The notes below the pieces were generated by a model that was not told where the DNA came from, did no database searches, and saw nothing but the letters and a program-made list of their open reading frames with translations. Shown piece by piece: positions 33,447 to 42,638 of a stretch of 64,000 nucleotides of DNA. The DNA comes from Aliarcobacter sp017996075 (GTDB lineage Bacteria > Campylobacterota > Campylobacteria > Campylobacterales > Arcobacteraceae), in NCBI RefSeq assembly GCF_051062515.1, contig NZ_JAMXEK010000002.1, one strand, 5' to 3'. The translations under genes were made by a program, and so were the position numbers. Each line of letters begins with the position of its first letter. Positions within the stretch are counted from its first letter, which is position 1.

Positions 33447-34223
33447 ATGACAAAAAAAGATAAAGAGTTAAAAGAATTATTAGATATTGAAGCAAATAGT
33501 AGAAACAATTGTTTTGAGTTAAGTTATGAAAAACCAGACCCTTTGATGGTTGCAAAAAAACAAAAAGATGAGTATGCAATACTTATTTGTGCTTTGTTTG
33601 CTTATGGAAATGCTAAACAAATAGTTAAGTTTTTGGATAGTTTAGATTTTTCACTTCTAGAAAAAAGCGAAAAACAGATTGAAGAAAAATTAAAGAATCA
33701 CTACTATAGATTTCAAAATAGCTCTGATATTTTGACAGTTTTTAAAACTTTTAGAATATTAAAAAAAGAACATAGCCTTGAAGAACTTTTTTTTGAAGGC
33801 TATAAAAATGAAAATAGTGTTTTAGAAGGTATAGATTTTGTTATACAAAAAATAAAAGAAACAGCAAATTACTCATCTTTTGGTTTTGATTTTTTAGTTG
33901 GCAATCCACTAAAAAGAGATAAAAATGGGAAAATAAAAGATTCAAATGCACCATATAAAAGATGGAATATGTTTTTGAGATGGATGGTAAGATTTGATAC
34001 TCTTGATTTAGGACTTTGGAAAAAAATAGATAAAAAAGATTTAATCTTGCCACTTGATACTCACACATTTAAAGTTTCCAAAAAATTGGGACTTTTAGAA
34101 AACAGAACTTACAATCTAAAATCTGCTTTAGAAATATCGCAAAAACTAAAAGAGTTTGATGCAAACGACCCTATAAAATATGATTTTGCGATATATAGAC
34201 TGGGACAAGAAAAGATTATTTAA
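33447..34223 (+). CDS. TIGR02757 (DUF2400) family protein
   Basis: The 258-residue protein matches TIGR02757. Features include ALFAYGNAKQIVKFLDSL, the RWNMFLRWMVRFDTLDLGLW segment and LILPLDTHTFKVSKKLGL. This helical fold recalls HhH-type DNA glycosylases, but no activity is established for the family. It is common in Campylobacterota and Bacteroidota. It overlaps the convergent restriction-modification gene by 4 bp. Confidence 0.85.
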   Translation: MTKKDKELKELLDIEANSRNNCFELSYEKPDPLMVAKKQKDEYAILICALFAYGNAKQIVKFLDSLDFSLLEKSEKQIEEKLKNHYYRFQNSSDILTVFKTFRILKKEHSLEELFFEGYKNENSVLEGIDFVIQKIKETANYSSFGFDFLVGNPLKRDKNGKIKDSNAPYKRWNMFLRWMVRFDTLDLGLWKKIDKKDLILPLDTHTFKVSKKLGLLENRTYNLKSALEISQKLKEFDANDPIKYDFAIYRLGQEKII

Positions 34224-37200
34224 AGAACTTCATCTATTTTTTTCATTATCAAATCTGTTTTACAAAGTGCATTTATAATACGATTATAGTGCTTCATATC
34301 GGCTCTGTTTAAAACTCTTCCAACTCTATCTTTTAGCCACTTTTGAGCAGGTTGATAACCACCAATATAAAACTCCCACGCAACTAAAGGAATATTTACA
34401 ACACTTACCTCATCGTTTAATCTAAGCTCTACTTTTTCATCTTCTACACTAAAATCTTTTTTGTTTAGACTATTTTTGATAAGTAGTTCGCCATCACCTT
34501 TTATATCTATGATTCTTTCATCTAGGCTTGTATCTTCTAGTAGATGTAAGCTTCTTAATTTTCCTCCCAAACTAACCAATTGCCAAAAAGTTTCAGGCTT
34601 TGGATATGGAACTCTTGGGAAGTCTATTTTTAAAAACTCTTTGTATTTTTCTCTATAACTAGGACTATGTAAAACAGCATAGATATAATCAAATAAATCA
34701 AGGGCTTGAAACTCTTTTTTTGGAAGTAAAACTTCATTCCCACCTATTTTTTCTTTCGGAAGTAAAACTTCAGTCCCACCTGCTTTTTCTAAGGATTGGA
34801 CTAAAGTCCAATTTCCGAAATTAAGGTTTAAACTCTTTTCTATATCTTTGATAATATCCATATTAAAATTTGGTACAGGTTCACTTGTTAAAGAGTTTTC
34901 ATCTGGGTATAAATATAGTGGGAAAAGTCTTCCTGCTCCAAATAATCCAGATGTATCTAAAATTGTTCTTGAAGCTAAACTATTACAAATAAAAACATGC
35001 TTGAACCCTTTAGCAGATTGATTTGTAGTAACAAATACTAGATTATCTAAATTAAATAAATGTTTATTTACACTATTTGCAGGATAAGTATGATAACCTC
35101 TAGATGTGCCAGTAAAATGTGTAATACGAAAATCAAAAGGTTTTGTTTGTATATTTGTAAATTCTTTTGCTTTATCTAAAAAATCTTTCTTGAATAAATC
35201 TAATTTCCAATCACGAGAATCAGTTAATTCATATTTTTTTCTAAAATCATTAATATCAAGAATTCTTAAATCATTGTCTATTTCTTGTTGTTCTGATTCA
35301 TTAAAAGACAATGCTATTTTTTCTCTTCCAACCTCAATACCATTGCTTGTTACAATGTATAAATCATCAACTTTAAAACCTTTCTCATACTCTTTTATTT
35401 CTGTAAAATCTTTTTTAACAAAAAAGTAGTTTGGTTCACTATAATCCAATTTATCCCACTTTACAGTTTTTAAACTATTATCATCTAAAAAGCTATATTT
35501 AAAATCTCTTTTTCCATATAAATCATAGTGATATACATCTGCTAGTTTTTTACTCTTTTGTTTTTTCTTTATAAATATATTTATACTCACACCTTGCATA
35601 ATATCAAATACATTTTCATCTTTGCTTCCATCTGGTGCTGTTTCTTTTTTCTTTGCATTTCCGTGTAAATCTAGTATATATATTTTATCAAAACACTCTA
35701 AAAGTGATTTTCTCATTTGTCTATGAGTTATTCCATCTATAAAAGAGTTATTTGAGATATATGCCAAAATTCCCTCACCATTTTTTTCTATATAGTGTTG
35801 TCCATATCTTATAAATTTTATATAGTCATCATCAAGATTTATTTTTCTCTCATTCAAATCTTTTTTATAATCAGCTATTAGATTTTGTATCCACTCATTT
35901 TTATTTGAAGAGCTTACAGCATAAGGTGGATTTCCCATCACAACCATCACAGGTACATCTTTTTTTACTCTATCAGCCTCTTTACTCTCATTTGCCAAAT
36001 ATGAGGCAAAAAGATTTCCAGATTGCTCATGATGCTCTTCAAGTGAGTTTGTAAGAAAGATATTAAACCTTTTTTGCTCTTTTGAGGGTTTATATCCAGT
36101 TTCAAGTAAAAGCAAATCTAGCTTTAAATGTGCCATAGCATAAGATGCCATAAGAAGCTCAAAACCATTTAGCCTTGGAATTAGATGCTCTTCTACATAA
36201 GAACTCCAACTTCCACCCCAAAAATCTTTTTTGATAAACTTTATAGTCTCAGCCAAAAATGTTCCAGTTCCTGTTGCTGGATCTAGAATTTGCACTTTAT
36301 GAACTTCTAGTTCTTTTTTTATCTTTTGCCCTGATTTTGTGTAACCTGAATTTATATCATCTACTTTTATTTTGATTTTTGTCTCATCGCTTAAACCATC
36401 ACTTAAAGCAAACTCAACTTTAAGCACTTCATCACAAGCTCTAACTATAAAGTTTACAACAGCTTGTGGAGTGTACCAAACTCCTCTACTTTTTCGCAAA
36501 GCTGGATTATATTCACTTAAAAAAGTTTCATAAAAGTGAATTATTGGGTCATTCATTCCATTTTTTTGGCTAAAACCATCTAAAAGTTTTTTTACATCTG
36601 TTGCTAGAAATATCTCTGCTAAAGAGTCTATAATCCAAATAATTCTATCATCACACTCAGCACCACTAACATAGTTAAAAAGTCCTCTTAAAAATGGATT
36701 TGATTTTGGTATTAAAAAAACAGCCTCTTGTCTTGTAAATGTGTTCATTGTATCATCATGAAGTCTTGCTGCAAACATTCCATAAGCAATAGTTTGAGCA
36801 TAAATATCTGCAAAACTCTCAGGTGTAATATCGTGAATTAAAGTAGCTTTAAAAACTTCTAACTGCTCTCTTAAAGAGTTGTTTGCATCACTTTCATCTT
36901 CACTTATTATCGCTCTTTCAATTACATTTTGAAGAAGTCTTGCTTTTCCAGCCATCATTTTTGCTAGTTTACTAGGACTTGTGATTGTTTGTGAAATTTG
37001 TGTTGTAAAGCTTTTTATGTTGTTTATAAATAATAAAAAGTTCTCTTCAAGAGCTACAATTTTATTATCTTCTATTTTTGCTATTTTGATTTTATTTGTA
37101 AGCTCACCACTTTTGTAAAACCAAAAATCCATATAATCTGTGATTATAAGATTATCAAGAGCATTTTTATATCTATCAAACTGCTCGGTGTAATCCTTGC

Positions 37201-37444
37201 TATTTAGTGGTTTGTTTATATCTTTTGCTTCAATATATCCTATTGGAATATCTTTTTTTGTAATACTATAATCAGGAGCCCCAACATTTACTATTCTTGC
37301 TGGTTCGTTTGTAACAACTATATCTTTATCATCTATGATTTTATTTAATAAATCTTGTAAATCACCTCTATAACTATGCTCTCTTGCATTTCCAGTAATA
37401 AAAAGTCTATTTATGTTTTCTATGTAGTTGTGTAGTTTTTGCAT
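34220..37444 (-). CDS. single-chain type ISP-like restriction-modification enzyme
   Basis: The 1074-residue protein begins with an Mrr-like nuclease domain (DYSITKKDIPIGYIEAKD, a D...ExK core, about residues 55-75). A helical coupler and an N6-adenine methyltransferase follow, with motif I DPATGTGTFLAETIKF at about 395 and catalytic NPPY (VMGNPPYAVSS) at about 505. The C-terminus resembles the type ISP target-recognition region (YIGGYQPAQKWLKDR). No helicase motifs (GKT, DEAD/H) are visible, unlike LlaGI/LlaBIII. It likely modifies and cuts foreign DNA alone. A 12-residue tandem duplication lies at about 888-907. Confidence 0.82.
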   Translation of the reverse strand: MQKLHNYIENINRLFITGNAREHSYRGDLQDLLNKIIDDKDIVVTNEPARIVNVGAPDYSITKKDIPIGYIEAKDINKPLNSKDYTEQFDRYKNALDNLIITDYMDFWFYKSGELTNKIKIAKIEDNKIVALEENFLLFINNIKSFTTQISQTITSPSKLAKMMAGKARLLQNVIERAIISEDESDANNSLREQLEVFKATLIHDITPESFADIYAQTIAYGMFAARLHDDTMNTFTRQEAVFLIPKSNPFLRGLFNYVSGAECDDRIIWIIDSLAEIFLATDVKKLLDGFSQKNGMNDPIIHFYETFLSEYNPALRKSRGVWYTPQAVVNFIVRACDEVLKVEFALSDGLSDETKIKIKVDDINSGYTKSGQKIKKELEVHKVQILDPATGTGTFLAETIKFIKKDFWGGSWSSYVEEHLIPRLNGFELLMASYAMAHLKLDLLLLETGYKPSKEQKRFNIFLTNSLEEHHEQSGNLFASYLANESKEADRVKKDVPVMVVMGNPPYAVSSSNKNEWIQNLIADYKKDLNERKINLDDDYIKFIRYGQHYIEKNGEGILAYISNNSFIDGITHRQMRKSLLECFDKIYILDLHGNAKKKETAPDGSKDENVFDIMQGVSINIFIKKKQKSKKLADVYHYDLYGKRDFKYSFLDDNSLKTVKWDKLDYSEPNYFFVKKDFTEIKEYEKGFKVDDLYIVTSNGIEVGREKIALSFNESEQQEIDNDLRILDINDFRKKYELTDSRDWKLDLFKKDFLDKAKEFTNIQTKPFDFRITHFTGTSRGYHTYPANSVNKHLFNLDNLVFVTTNQSAKGFKHVFICNSLASRTILDTSGLFGAGRLFPLYLYPDENSLTSEPVPNFNMDIIKDIEKSLNLNFGNWTLVQSLEKAGGTEVLLPKEKIGGNEVLLPKKEFQALDLFDYIYAVLHSPSYREKYKEFLKIDFPRVPYPKPETFWQLVSLGGKLRSLHLLEDTSLDERIIDIKGDGELLIKNSLNKKDFSVEDEKVELRLNDEVSVVNIPLVAWEFYIGGYQPAQKWLKDRVGRVLNRADMKHYNRIINALCKTDLIMKKIDEVL
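34722..34780. repeat. 36-bp-period tandem duplication inside the type ISP-like gene
   Basis: Twenty-three bases at 34722-34744 recur at 34758-34780 with one mismatch. The period is 36 bp, so the frame is kept; the protein shows two copies of G(T/N)EVLLPK. The repeat sits just before the C-terminal recognition region, at a likely linker. Confidence 0.8.
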
Positions 37445-37447
37445 GTT

Positions 37448-38533
37448 TTAAATCTTCCCCAAAAGCTCATCTATTTTTTTATTTGATTCTATTATCTTAT
37501 TTAGTGTAATTTGTTCACTTAATATTTGGCTATAAACTGTATCAACTACCTCTTTTAAAGTAATTGGTTTTGCTAGTTGATTTGCAAAAAGTAGTAAGTT
37601 TACACCACTATTTATAGCCAAAGTAAGAGTTTGTTTTAAATCATAATGTTTTGATATAGCACTCATTTGTAAATCATCAGTTATCAAAACACCTTTAAAT
37701 CCCAACTCTTGTCTTAAAAGTTTTGTATTTACACTGTAAGAAAGTGTCGCTGGATAATTTTTATCTAAGTTTTCATTAAAAACATGAGCTGTCATAATAA
37801 TATCTGCTTTGTTGTTTTTAATAAAATATCTGTATGGTTCAAGCTCTTTTGTGCTCCAAGTTTTTGTAATATCTACAAAACCTAAGTGAGAATCAGCCAA
37901 AGATGAACCATGCCCTGGAAAATGTTTTAAAGTTGAAATTACACCTTCTTTTTTTAACTCATCCACAAAAATAGAAGCATATTTTGTAACAATTTGCGAA
38001 CTCTCACCAAAACTTCTTCCTCTTGTAACAATTACTTTATTCTCTTTATTTATAGCTAAATCAACAACTGGTGCAAAATCAAGATTTATTCCAACACTAC
38101 TTAAATCTTTTGCCATTGCTTCATAACTCTTTTTTGCAAAAACTTCACCATTTTGTGATATTTGGCTAGCTTTTAAAGTATTTACAAATCCAGCTTCACT
38201 TTTTAATCTTTGAACTATACCACCTTCTTGATCTATAGAAATAAGAAGTTTACTTTTATTAATACTTTGTAGTTGTTGATTTAGCTTCTTTAGTTGAGCT
38301 TTATTCTCTATATTTTTTGCTTTTGTCTTATCATTTGGGTCTTTATCAAACAATATAACTCCACCTAAACCAAACTCAATATCTTTATAAATTTGACTAT
38401 TTTTATCTATACTAGTACCAGTAAATCCTAATACAACCATTTTTGCTATCATTTTTTCAATATCTTTTTTTGAATAGTTATCTTGTGCAAAACTTGAAAC
38501 TATCATAAATAAAACAATTATTAAACCTCTCAT
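37448..38533 (-). CDS. nagZ: glycoside hydrolase family 3 beta-N-acetylhexosaminidase
   Basis: The 361-residue protein contains DQEGGIVQRL, KHFPGHGSSLADSHLG (the flexible loop with the His acid/base of NagZ-type enzymes) and ITDDLQMSAI with the nucleophile Asp. A short signal peptide (MRGLIIVLFMIVSSFA) suggests export, whereas classical NagZ is cytoplasmic. It may therefore act on peptidoglycan in the periplasm. AGGAGG precedes the ATG. A J-domain gene ends 8 bp upstream on the same strand. Confidence 0.88.
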   Translation of the reverse strand: MRGLIIVLFMIVSSFAQDNYSKKDIEKMIAKMVVLGFTGTSIDKNSQIYKDIEFGLGGVILFDKDPNDKTKAKNIENKAQLKKLNQQLQSINKSKLLISIDQEGGIVQRLKSEAGFVNTLKASQISQNGEVFAKKSYEAMAKDLSSVGINLDFAPVVDLAINKENKVIVTRGRSFGESSQIVTKYASIFVDELKKEGVISTLKHFPGHGSSLADSHLGFVDITKTWSTKELEPYRYFIKNNKADIIMTAHVFNENLDKNYPATLSYSVNTKLLRQELGFKGVLITDDLQMSAISKHYDLKQTLTLAINSGVNLLLFANQLAKPITLKEVVDTVYSQILSEQITLNKIIESNKKIDELLGKI

Positions 38534-38541
38534 AAATCCTC

Positions 38542-38808
38542 CTATTTAACCCAATTTTTGTAATTCGTAAATGCTGGAAACTGCTTTTTAAACTCACTTT
38601 CTTCAAAAGAGAAGCTGTAACTATCCATATACTCTTGCAATATTTCATAAGACTTTTTAAGCTCCATAAACTTTTCATTACTTCCACCACTCATATCTGG
38701 ATGATACTTTTTTGATAGTTTTAGGTATCTTTTTTTTATATCTTTTTTGCTCATATTTGAAATAATCCCAAACAGTTCAACAGCTTTGATAAAATCATCA
38801 TAGTTCAT
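38542..38808 (-). CDS. small J-domain protein
   Basis: The 88-residue protein is little more than a J domain: helix II KKDIKKRYLKLSKKY, the HPD motif (HPDMSGGSNEKF) and helix III KFMELKKSYEILQEYM. J domains stimulate DnaK ATPase. There is no zinc finger or substrate domain. It is divergent from a second, membrane-anchored J-domain gene and upstream of nagZ. Confidence 0.88.
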   Translation of the reverse strand: MNYDDFIKAVELFGIISNMSKKDIKKRYLKLSKKYHPDMSGGSNEKFMELKKSYEILQEYMDSYSFSFEESEFKKQFPAFTNYKNWVK

Positions 38809-38901
38809 ATAAATCCTTTAAAGGGGATATTGTACAAAAATATTATGATTAATCTACTTATTGTATAATGCCAAAATTTTTTAAAAAAGGTATTTTTATA
38901 T

Positions 38902-39360
38902 ATGAATTTTTTAGCTTCGTTTATTAGAATTGCTATATTTATTGGTATTTTATATTTAATTTTCACAAACTTTGGACTATTTTTAGCAATTATTGGTGGA
39001 ATTGTTCTATTTTTTGTAACTATTATATATTTTGTCAAAAGAGCTTTAAGAAAAAGAGCTCAACAATTTCAATTTGAATTTAATAGTTTTACAAGAGAGG
39101 ATTACAATAATTTTGATTTTAAAAACTTCAACAACTTTAACAATCAAAATTTTCAAGGAAACTTCCATACTCAAACTTCAAAACTTCAAGAAGCAAAAGA
39201 GTTTTTTGGTTTTTCAGCAACTCCATCAAAAGATGATATAAAAAAGAGATTTAAAGAGTTAGCAAAAATTTATCATCCTGATTTAAATGGTGGAGATGAA
39301 GAAAAAATGAAAAAATTAAATGAATATAGAGATATTTTAATGCAAGCTTACGGAAAATAA
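38902..39360 (+). CDS. membrane-anchored J-domain protein
   Basis: The 152-residue protein has two close hydrophobic segments at the N-terminus (about residues 4-45), an Asn/Phe-rich linker (FDFKNFNNFNNQNF) and a C-terminal J domain with YHPDLNGGDEEKMKKLNEY. The HPD motif is intact. Topology would tether the J domain at the inner face of the membrane. The gene lies 8 bp upstream of a Panacea-like gene on the same strand. It is similar in its J domain to the divergent 88-aa protein. Confidence 0.85.
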   Translation: MNFLASFIRIAIFIGILYLIFTNFGLFLAIIGGIVLFFVTIIYFVKRALRKRAQQFQFEFNSFTREDYNNFDFKNFNNFNNQNFQGNFHTQTSKLQEAKEFFGFSATPSKDDIKKRFKELAKIYHPDLNGGDEEKMKKLNEYRDILMQAYGK

Positions 39361-39368
39361 GGATTTTT

Positions 39369-39866
39369 ATGAATATAGATATGACAAAAATAGCAAATAT
39401 TATATTGTATATGCTACACAAACAAGTTAAAGCTTTAAATCACAAAAAAATAGAGCTTTTGATATTTTTTATTGAGTTAAATCACATAAACTTTTGTGGA
39501 AAAAAGATTTTGGGTGAAACATTTATAAAAACTCAAAGAGGTGTAAAAGCTGAAGTTTTAGATGAACTTTTTACTCTTATTTTAGATGAAGTAGAGTTTG
39601 AAGATGAAGAAGACGATAGAGTATTTTTTATTCAAGAGTTAATGGATTTTTTAGAGATTGAGATAGTTGAAAAAGAGAGATTTAAAGAGCTTAAATTTGC
39701 AAAACTAGATGAAGATTTTGATGAAACTATTTTTACATCTGATGAGTTAAAATCTATTCATAAAGTTGTAAACTTATATAAAGATACTAGTGTAAGAAAT
39801 CTTTCAAATGAGTGTTTTAATCTTGAAAAAGTCCGAAAAAGCGAAAGCGGAGAGTTGGTTTTATAA
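39369..39866 (+). CDS. Panacea/SocA-like domain protein (DUF4065-type)
   Basis: This 165-residue acidic protein has an N-terminal segment IELLIFFIELNHINFCGKKI and then LGETFIKTQRGVKAEVLDEL. That layout resembles the Panacea (SocA/DUF4065) domain: a helix with a KLLYFA-like core, G-x-x-I-x-G-x-x-F and a GPV-like turn. SocA is a ClpXP adaptor and other Panacea proteins are antitoxins. No toxin-like gene is adjacent; instead a membrane J-domain gene precedes it by 8 bp. Assignment is by eye and moderate. Confidence 0.55.
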   Translation: MNIDMTKIANIILYMLHKQVKALNHKKIELLIFFIELNHINFCGKKILGETFIKTQRGVKAEVLDELFTLILDEVEFEDEEDDRVFFIQELMDFLEIEIVEKERFKELKFAKLDEDFDETIFTSDELKSIHKVVNLYKDTSVRNLSNECFNLEKVRKSESGELVL

Positions 39867-39987
39867 AATAATGTAAAAAATTTTATAACTTTTTCTTATT
39901 TTATAAAATTACTTTTAAATAATAATTATAATCCAAGATATTATATGCTAAAATCTAAATTAACTTAATATTTTGGGAGATCATAAA

Positions 39988-41982
39988 ATGGGCTTAAAAA
40001 ATTTAAAAGTAATCTATAAGATAAATATTATATCTATTATTACAATAGTTTTATTAGGTGTTGTAGCATATGTTTTATACAATGGTATGTCTAAAATCAA
40101 CAATAGTTTTGAAAATAGTAGCTCTATATCAAATTTAGCTCTTACTATTACAAAAACAAGTGAGCAAGGTCTTCAAGTTTCAAATGCTTTAAGAGGGATA
40201 ATTGTAAATCCAGATGATACAAAAGCAAAAGAGAACTTTATACAAGCAGTAAAAGAGCTTGATGATTTAATGTTAGTTTTAAAAGACAGCACAAAAAAAT
40301 TTCAAGGTTTTGAAAAATTTGAAATTGCTCCTTTATATGCTTCTCAAATCAAGGTATTAAATAAAATAATTGAAAAAATAAAAAACAGTGAAGCTTTGAC
40401 AAAAGAGGATAATACTCTTTCAACAAAAGAGTGGAGACCATTAAAAGCTGCTTTACTAAAATGGCAAGAGAGAAATCTTGAAAGAAATAAAGAGATTAAA
40501 GAAGAGTTAAATAAAACAGTATCAAGTGTTACAACTTTTATATTAATTATTTTACTGATAACTATTTTAAGTATATTAGTAACAATTCAGCTAATTACTA
40601 GAAATATTGTATATAGTCTTAATATTTTCCAAAATGGTCTTTTAAGTTTTTTTGCTTTTTCAAACAAAGAGAGTTTAAATGTTGAATTAATAAATCTTGA
40701 TGGAAAAGATGAATTTGGAAAAATGGCACAAGTAATAAATGAAAATATCCAAAAAACACAAGATTTAATAAATCAAGACAATGCTCTAATTGAAGATGTA
40801 AAACGAGTTGTAAATCAAGTAAAATTTGGAAATTTAAATATAAAAATAGAAAAATCAACTATAAATGATGAGTTAGAAGAGTTAAAAAGTAGTTTCAACG
40901 AAATGCTTGAAGTTACTAAATCAAATGTTTGTTCAGATATAAATAAAGTTTTAAGTGTGTTAGATAGTTTCTCTAAACTTGATTTTAGAGTAAAAATAGA
41001 TAATGATAATGGAAAAGTTGCAACTGGAATAAATAATCTTTCAAATATTATAAATCATATGTTAGTTGAAAACAAATCAAATGGTCTTACACTAGAAGAG
41101 AGTTCAAAAATACTTCTTTTTAATGTAAACAAACTAAATATAAGCTCAAATGAAGCAGCAGCTTCACTTGAAGAGACAGCAGCAGCACTAGAAGAGATAA
41201 CAAGTAATATTAGAAATAATACAGAGAGTATTGCAAAAATGTCACAACTTTCAAATGGTGTAACAAAAGCAGTAAATGAAGGTCAAGCTATGGCTAATCA
41301 AACAACAACTGCAATGGATGAGATAAATACTCAAGTAAATTTAGTAAATGAAGCTATTGGAGTAATTGATAATATTGCATTCCAAACAAATATTCTAAGT
41401 CTAAATGCTGCTGTTGAAGCTGCAACTGCTGGTGAAGCTGGAAAAGGATTTGCTGTTGTTGCTCAAGAGGTAAGAAATCTTGCAACTAGAAGTGCAGAAG
41501 CTGCACGTGAGATAAAAGCAATAGTAGAAAGAGCAACAGTAAAAGCAAATGAAGGTAAAGAGATTGCTACAAATATGATTGAAGGGTATAAAAACCTAAA
41601 TAATAATATATCTTCAACAATGAACCTAATATCTGATATTGAAAATGCATCTAAAGAACAACTTCTTGGAATTGAACAGATAAATGATGCAGTAAATCAA
41701 CTAGATCAACAAACACAACAAAATGCAATGGTAGCATCTCAATCTCATGATATTGCACAAAGTACAGATGAGATAGCAAAACTCATAGTGCAAGATGCAA
41801 ACCAAAAAGAGTTTGAAGGGAAAAATGAAGTAAAAGCAAAAAATGCAGGGATAAAAAAAGAGGTAAAAGAGCATATAATAGCTTCAACACCTAAAAAAAT
41901 AATCAAAGCTTCAAAACAAAATATTAACTCTACAAAAGAGATAACAAGCAGTTCAAGTAATGACGAGTGGGAGAGTTTTTAA
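39988..41982 (+). CDS. methyl-accepting chemotaxis protein with CheR-type C-terminal pentapeptide
   Basis: The start is set at the ATG after GGGAG; a longer TTG frame would run through the ribosome site. The 664-residue protein has helices at about 13-33 and 183-205 around a helical-bundle (4HB-like) periplasmic domain. A cytoplasmic coiled coil follows, with the hairpin tip IAFQTNILSLNAAVEAATAG followed by EAGKGFAVVAQEVR. The C-terminus is a flexible linker ending NDEWESF, close to the NWETF tether that binds CheR in enterobacteria. Ligand unknown. A hairpin follows the stop. Confidence 0.93.
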   Translation: MGLKNLKVIYKINIISIITIVLLGVVAYVLYNGMSKINNSFENSSSISNLALTITKTSEQGLQVSNALRGIIVNPDDTKAKENFIQAVKELDDLMLVLKDSTKKFQGFEKFEIAPLYASQIKVLNKIIEKIKNSEALTKEDNTLSTKEWRPLKAALLKWQERNLERNKEIKEELNKTVSSVTTFILIILLITILSILVTIQLITRNIVYSLNIFQNGLLSFFAFSNKESLNVELINLDGKDEFGKMAQVINENIQKTQDLINQDNALIEDVKRVVNQVKFGNLNIKIEKSTINDELEELKSSFNEMLEVTKSNVCSDINKVLSVLDSFSKLDFRVKIDNDNGKVATGINNLSNIINHMLVENKSNGLTLEESSKILLFNVNKLNISSNEAAASLEETAAALEEITSNIRNNTESIAKMSQLSNGVTKAVNEGQAMANQTTTAMDEINTQVNLVNEAIGVIDNIAFQTNILSLNAAVEAATAGEAGKGFAVVAQEVRNLATRSAEAAREIKAIVERATVKANEGKEIATNMIEGYKNLNNNISSTMNLISDIENASKEQLLGIEQINDAVNQLDQQTQQNAMVASQSHDIAQSTDEIAKLIVQDANQKEFEGKNEVKAKNAGIKKEVKEHIIASTPKKIIKASKQNINSTKEITSSSSNDEWESF

Positions 41983-41987
41983 AATTT

Positions 41988-42018
41988 AATTACTCATAGT
42001 AAAAAGCTATGAGTAATT
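41988..42018 (+). terminator. hairpin after chemoreceptor gene
   Basis: AATTACTCATAG pairs with CTATGAGTAATT around a 7-nt loop, directly after the stop codon and followed by a short T-rich stretch. It is a likely terminator. Confidence 0.65.
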
Positions 42019-42133
42019 TTGTGTTACTTTTTTTCCTTTACTTAGAAAAAAATATAAAATAGAATAGAATAAAACTGTTGAATAAGATTAATTCAATAAA
42101 ATACAATATCAAAAATATTTTAAGGTATAAAAG

Positions 42134-42610
42134 ATGAATGAAGAGATAAAAAGAGAAAAAACTATCACAATGACAATGCTAATGACTCCAGATAAGGCAA
42201 ATTTTTCTGGAAAAAATGTACATGGTGGTGAAATATTAAAAATGCTTGATCAAGTAGCTTATGCTTGTGCAGCTAGATATTCTGGTCACTATGCTGTTAC
42301 ACTTTCTGTTGATATGGTGCTATTTAAAAATCCAGTTAAAATTGGCTCTTTGGTAACTTTTCATGCTTCAGTAAACTACACAGGACGAACATCTATGGAA
42401 ATAGGTATAAAAGTCATATCAGAAGATATAAAAGATCACACTATGAAAAATACAAATGTTTGCTATTTTACTATGATTGCTGTTGATGAAGATGGTAAAC
42501 CAGTACCTGTTCCAAAATTAGAACTTGTAACTGAAGATGATAAGAGAAGATATAATGATGCTTTAAAAAGAAGAGATTTTAGAATGTCATCAAGACATGC
42601 AAAAGGTTAA
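42134..42610 (+). CDS. acyl-CoA thioesterase, hotdog fold (YciA-like)
   Basis: The 158-residue protein has the hotdog thioesterase pattern: NFSGKNVHGGEILKMLDQVAYACAARYSG, then VDMVLFKNPVKIGSLV and the NYTGRTSMEIGIKV strand. It hydrolyses acyl-CoA thioesters in the cytoplasm; chain-length preference is unknown. It is a single gene flanked by hairpins, with an AAGG site upstream. Confidence 0.9.
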   Translation: MNEEIKREKTITMTMLMTPDKANFSGKNVHGGEILKMLDQVAYACAARYSGHYAVTLSVDMVLFKNPVKIGSLVTFHASVNYTGRTSMEIGIKVISEDIKDHTMKNTNVCYFTMIAVDEDGKPVPVPKLELVTEDDKRRYNDALKRRDFRMSSRHAKG

Positions 42611-42611
42611 A

Positions 42612-42631
42612 AAGGCTTTTTTAAAAGCCTT
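42612..42631. terminator. terminator between thioesterase and ABC-F genes
   Basis: AAGGCTTTT pairs with AAAAGCCTT around a 2-nt spacer, with flanking T-rich sequence. It lies between convergent genes and probably serves both. Confidence 0.7.
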
Positions 42632-42638
42632 CTTATGA

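Noticed and set aside
35106..35429. Plus-strand frame inside the restriction-modification gene as a possible control protein
   Set aside because: It is antisense to the coding region, with no helix-turn-helix and no ribosome site.
39369..39866. The Panacea-like gene as half of a classic toxin-antitoxin pair
   Set aside because: Neither neighbour resembles a toxin; upstream is a J-domain protein and downstream a chemoreceptor.
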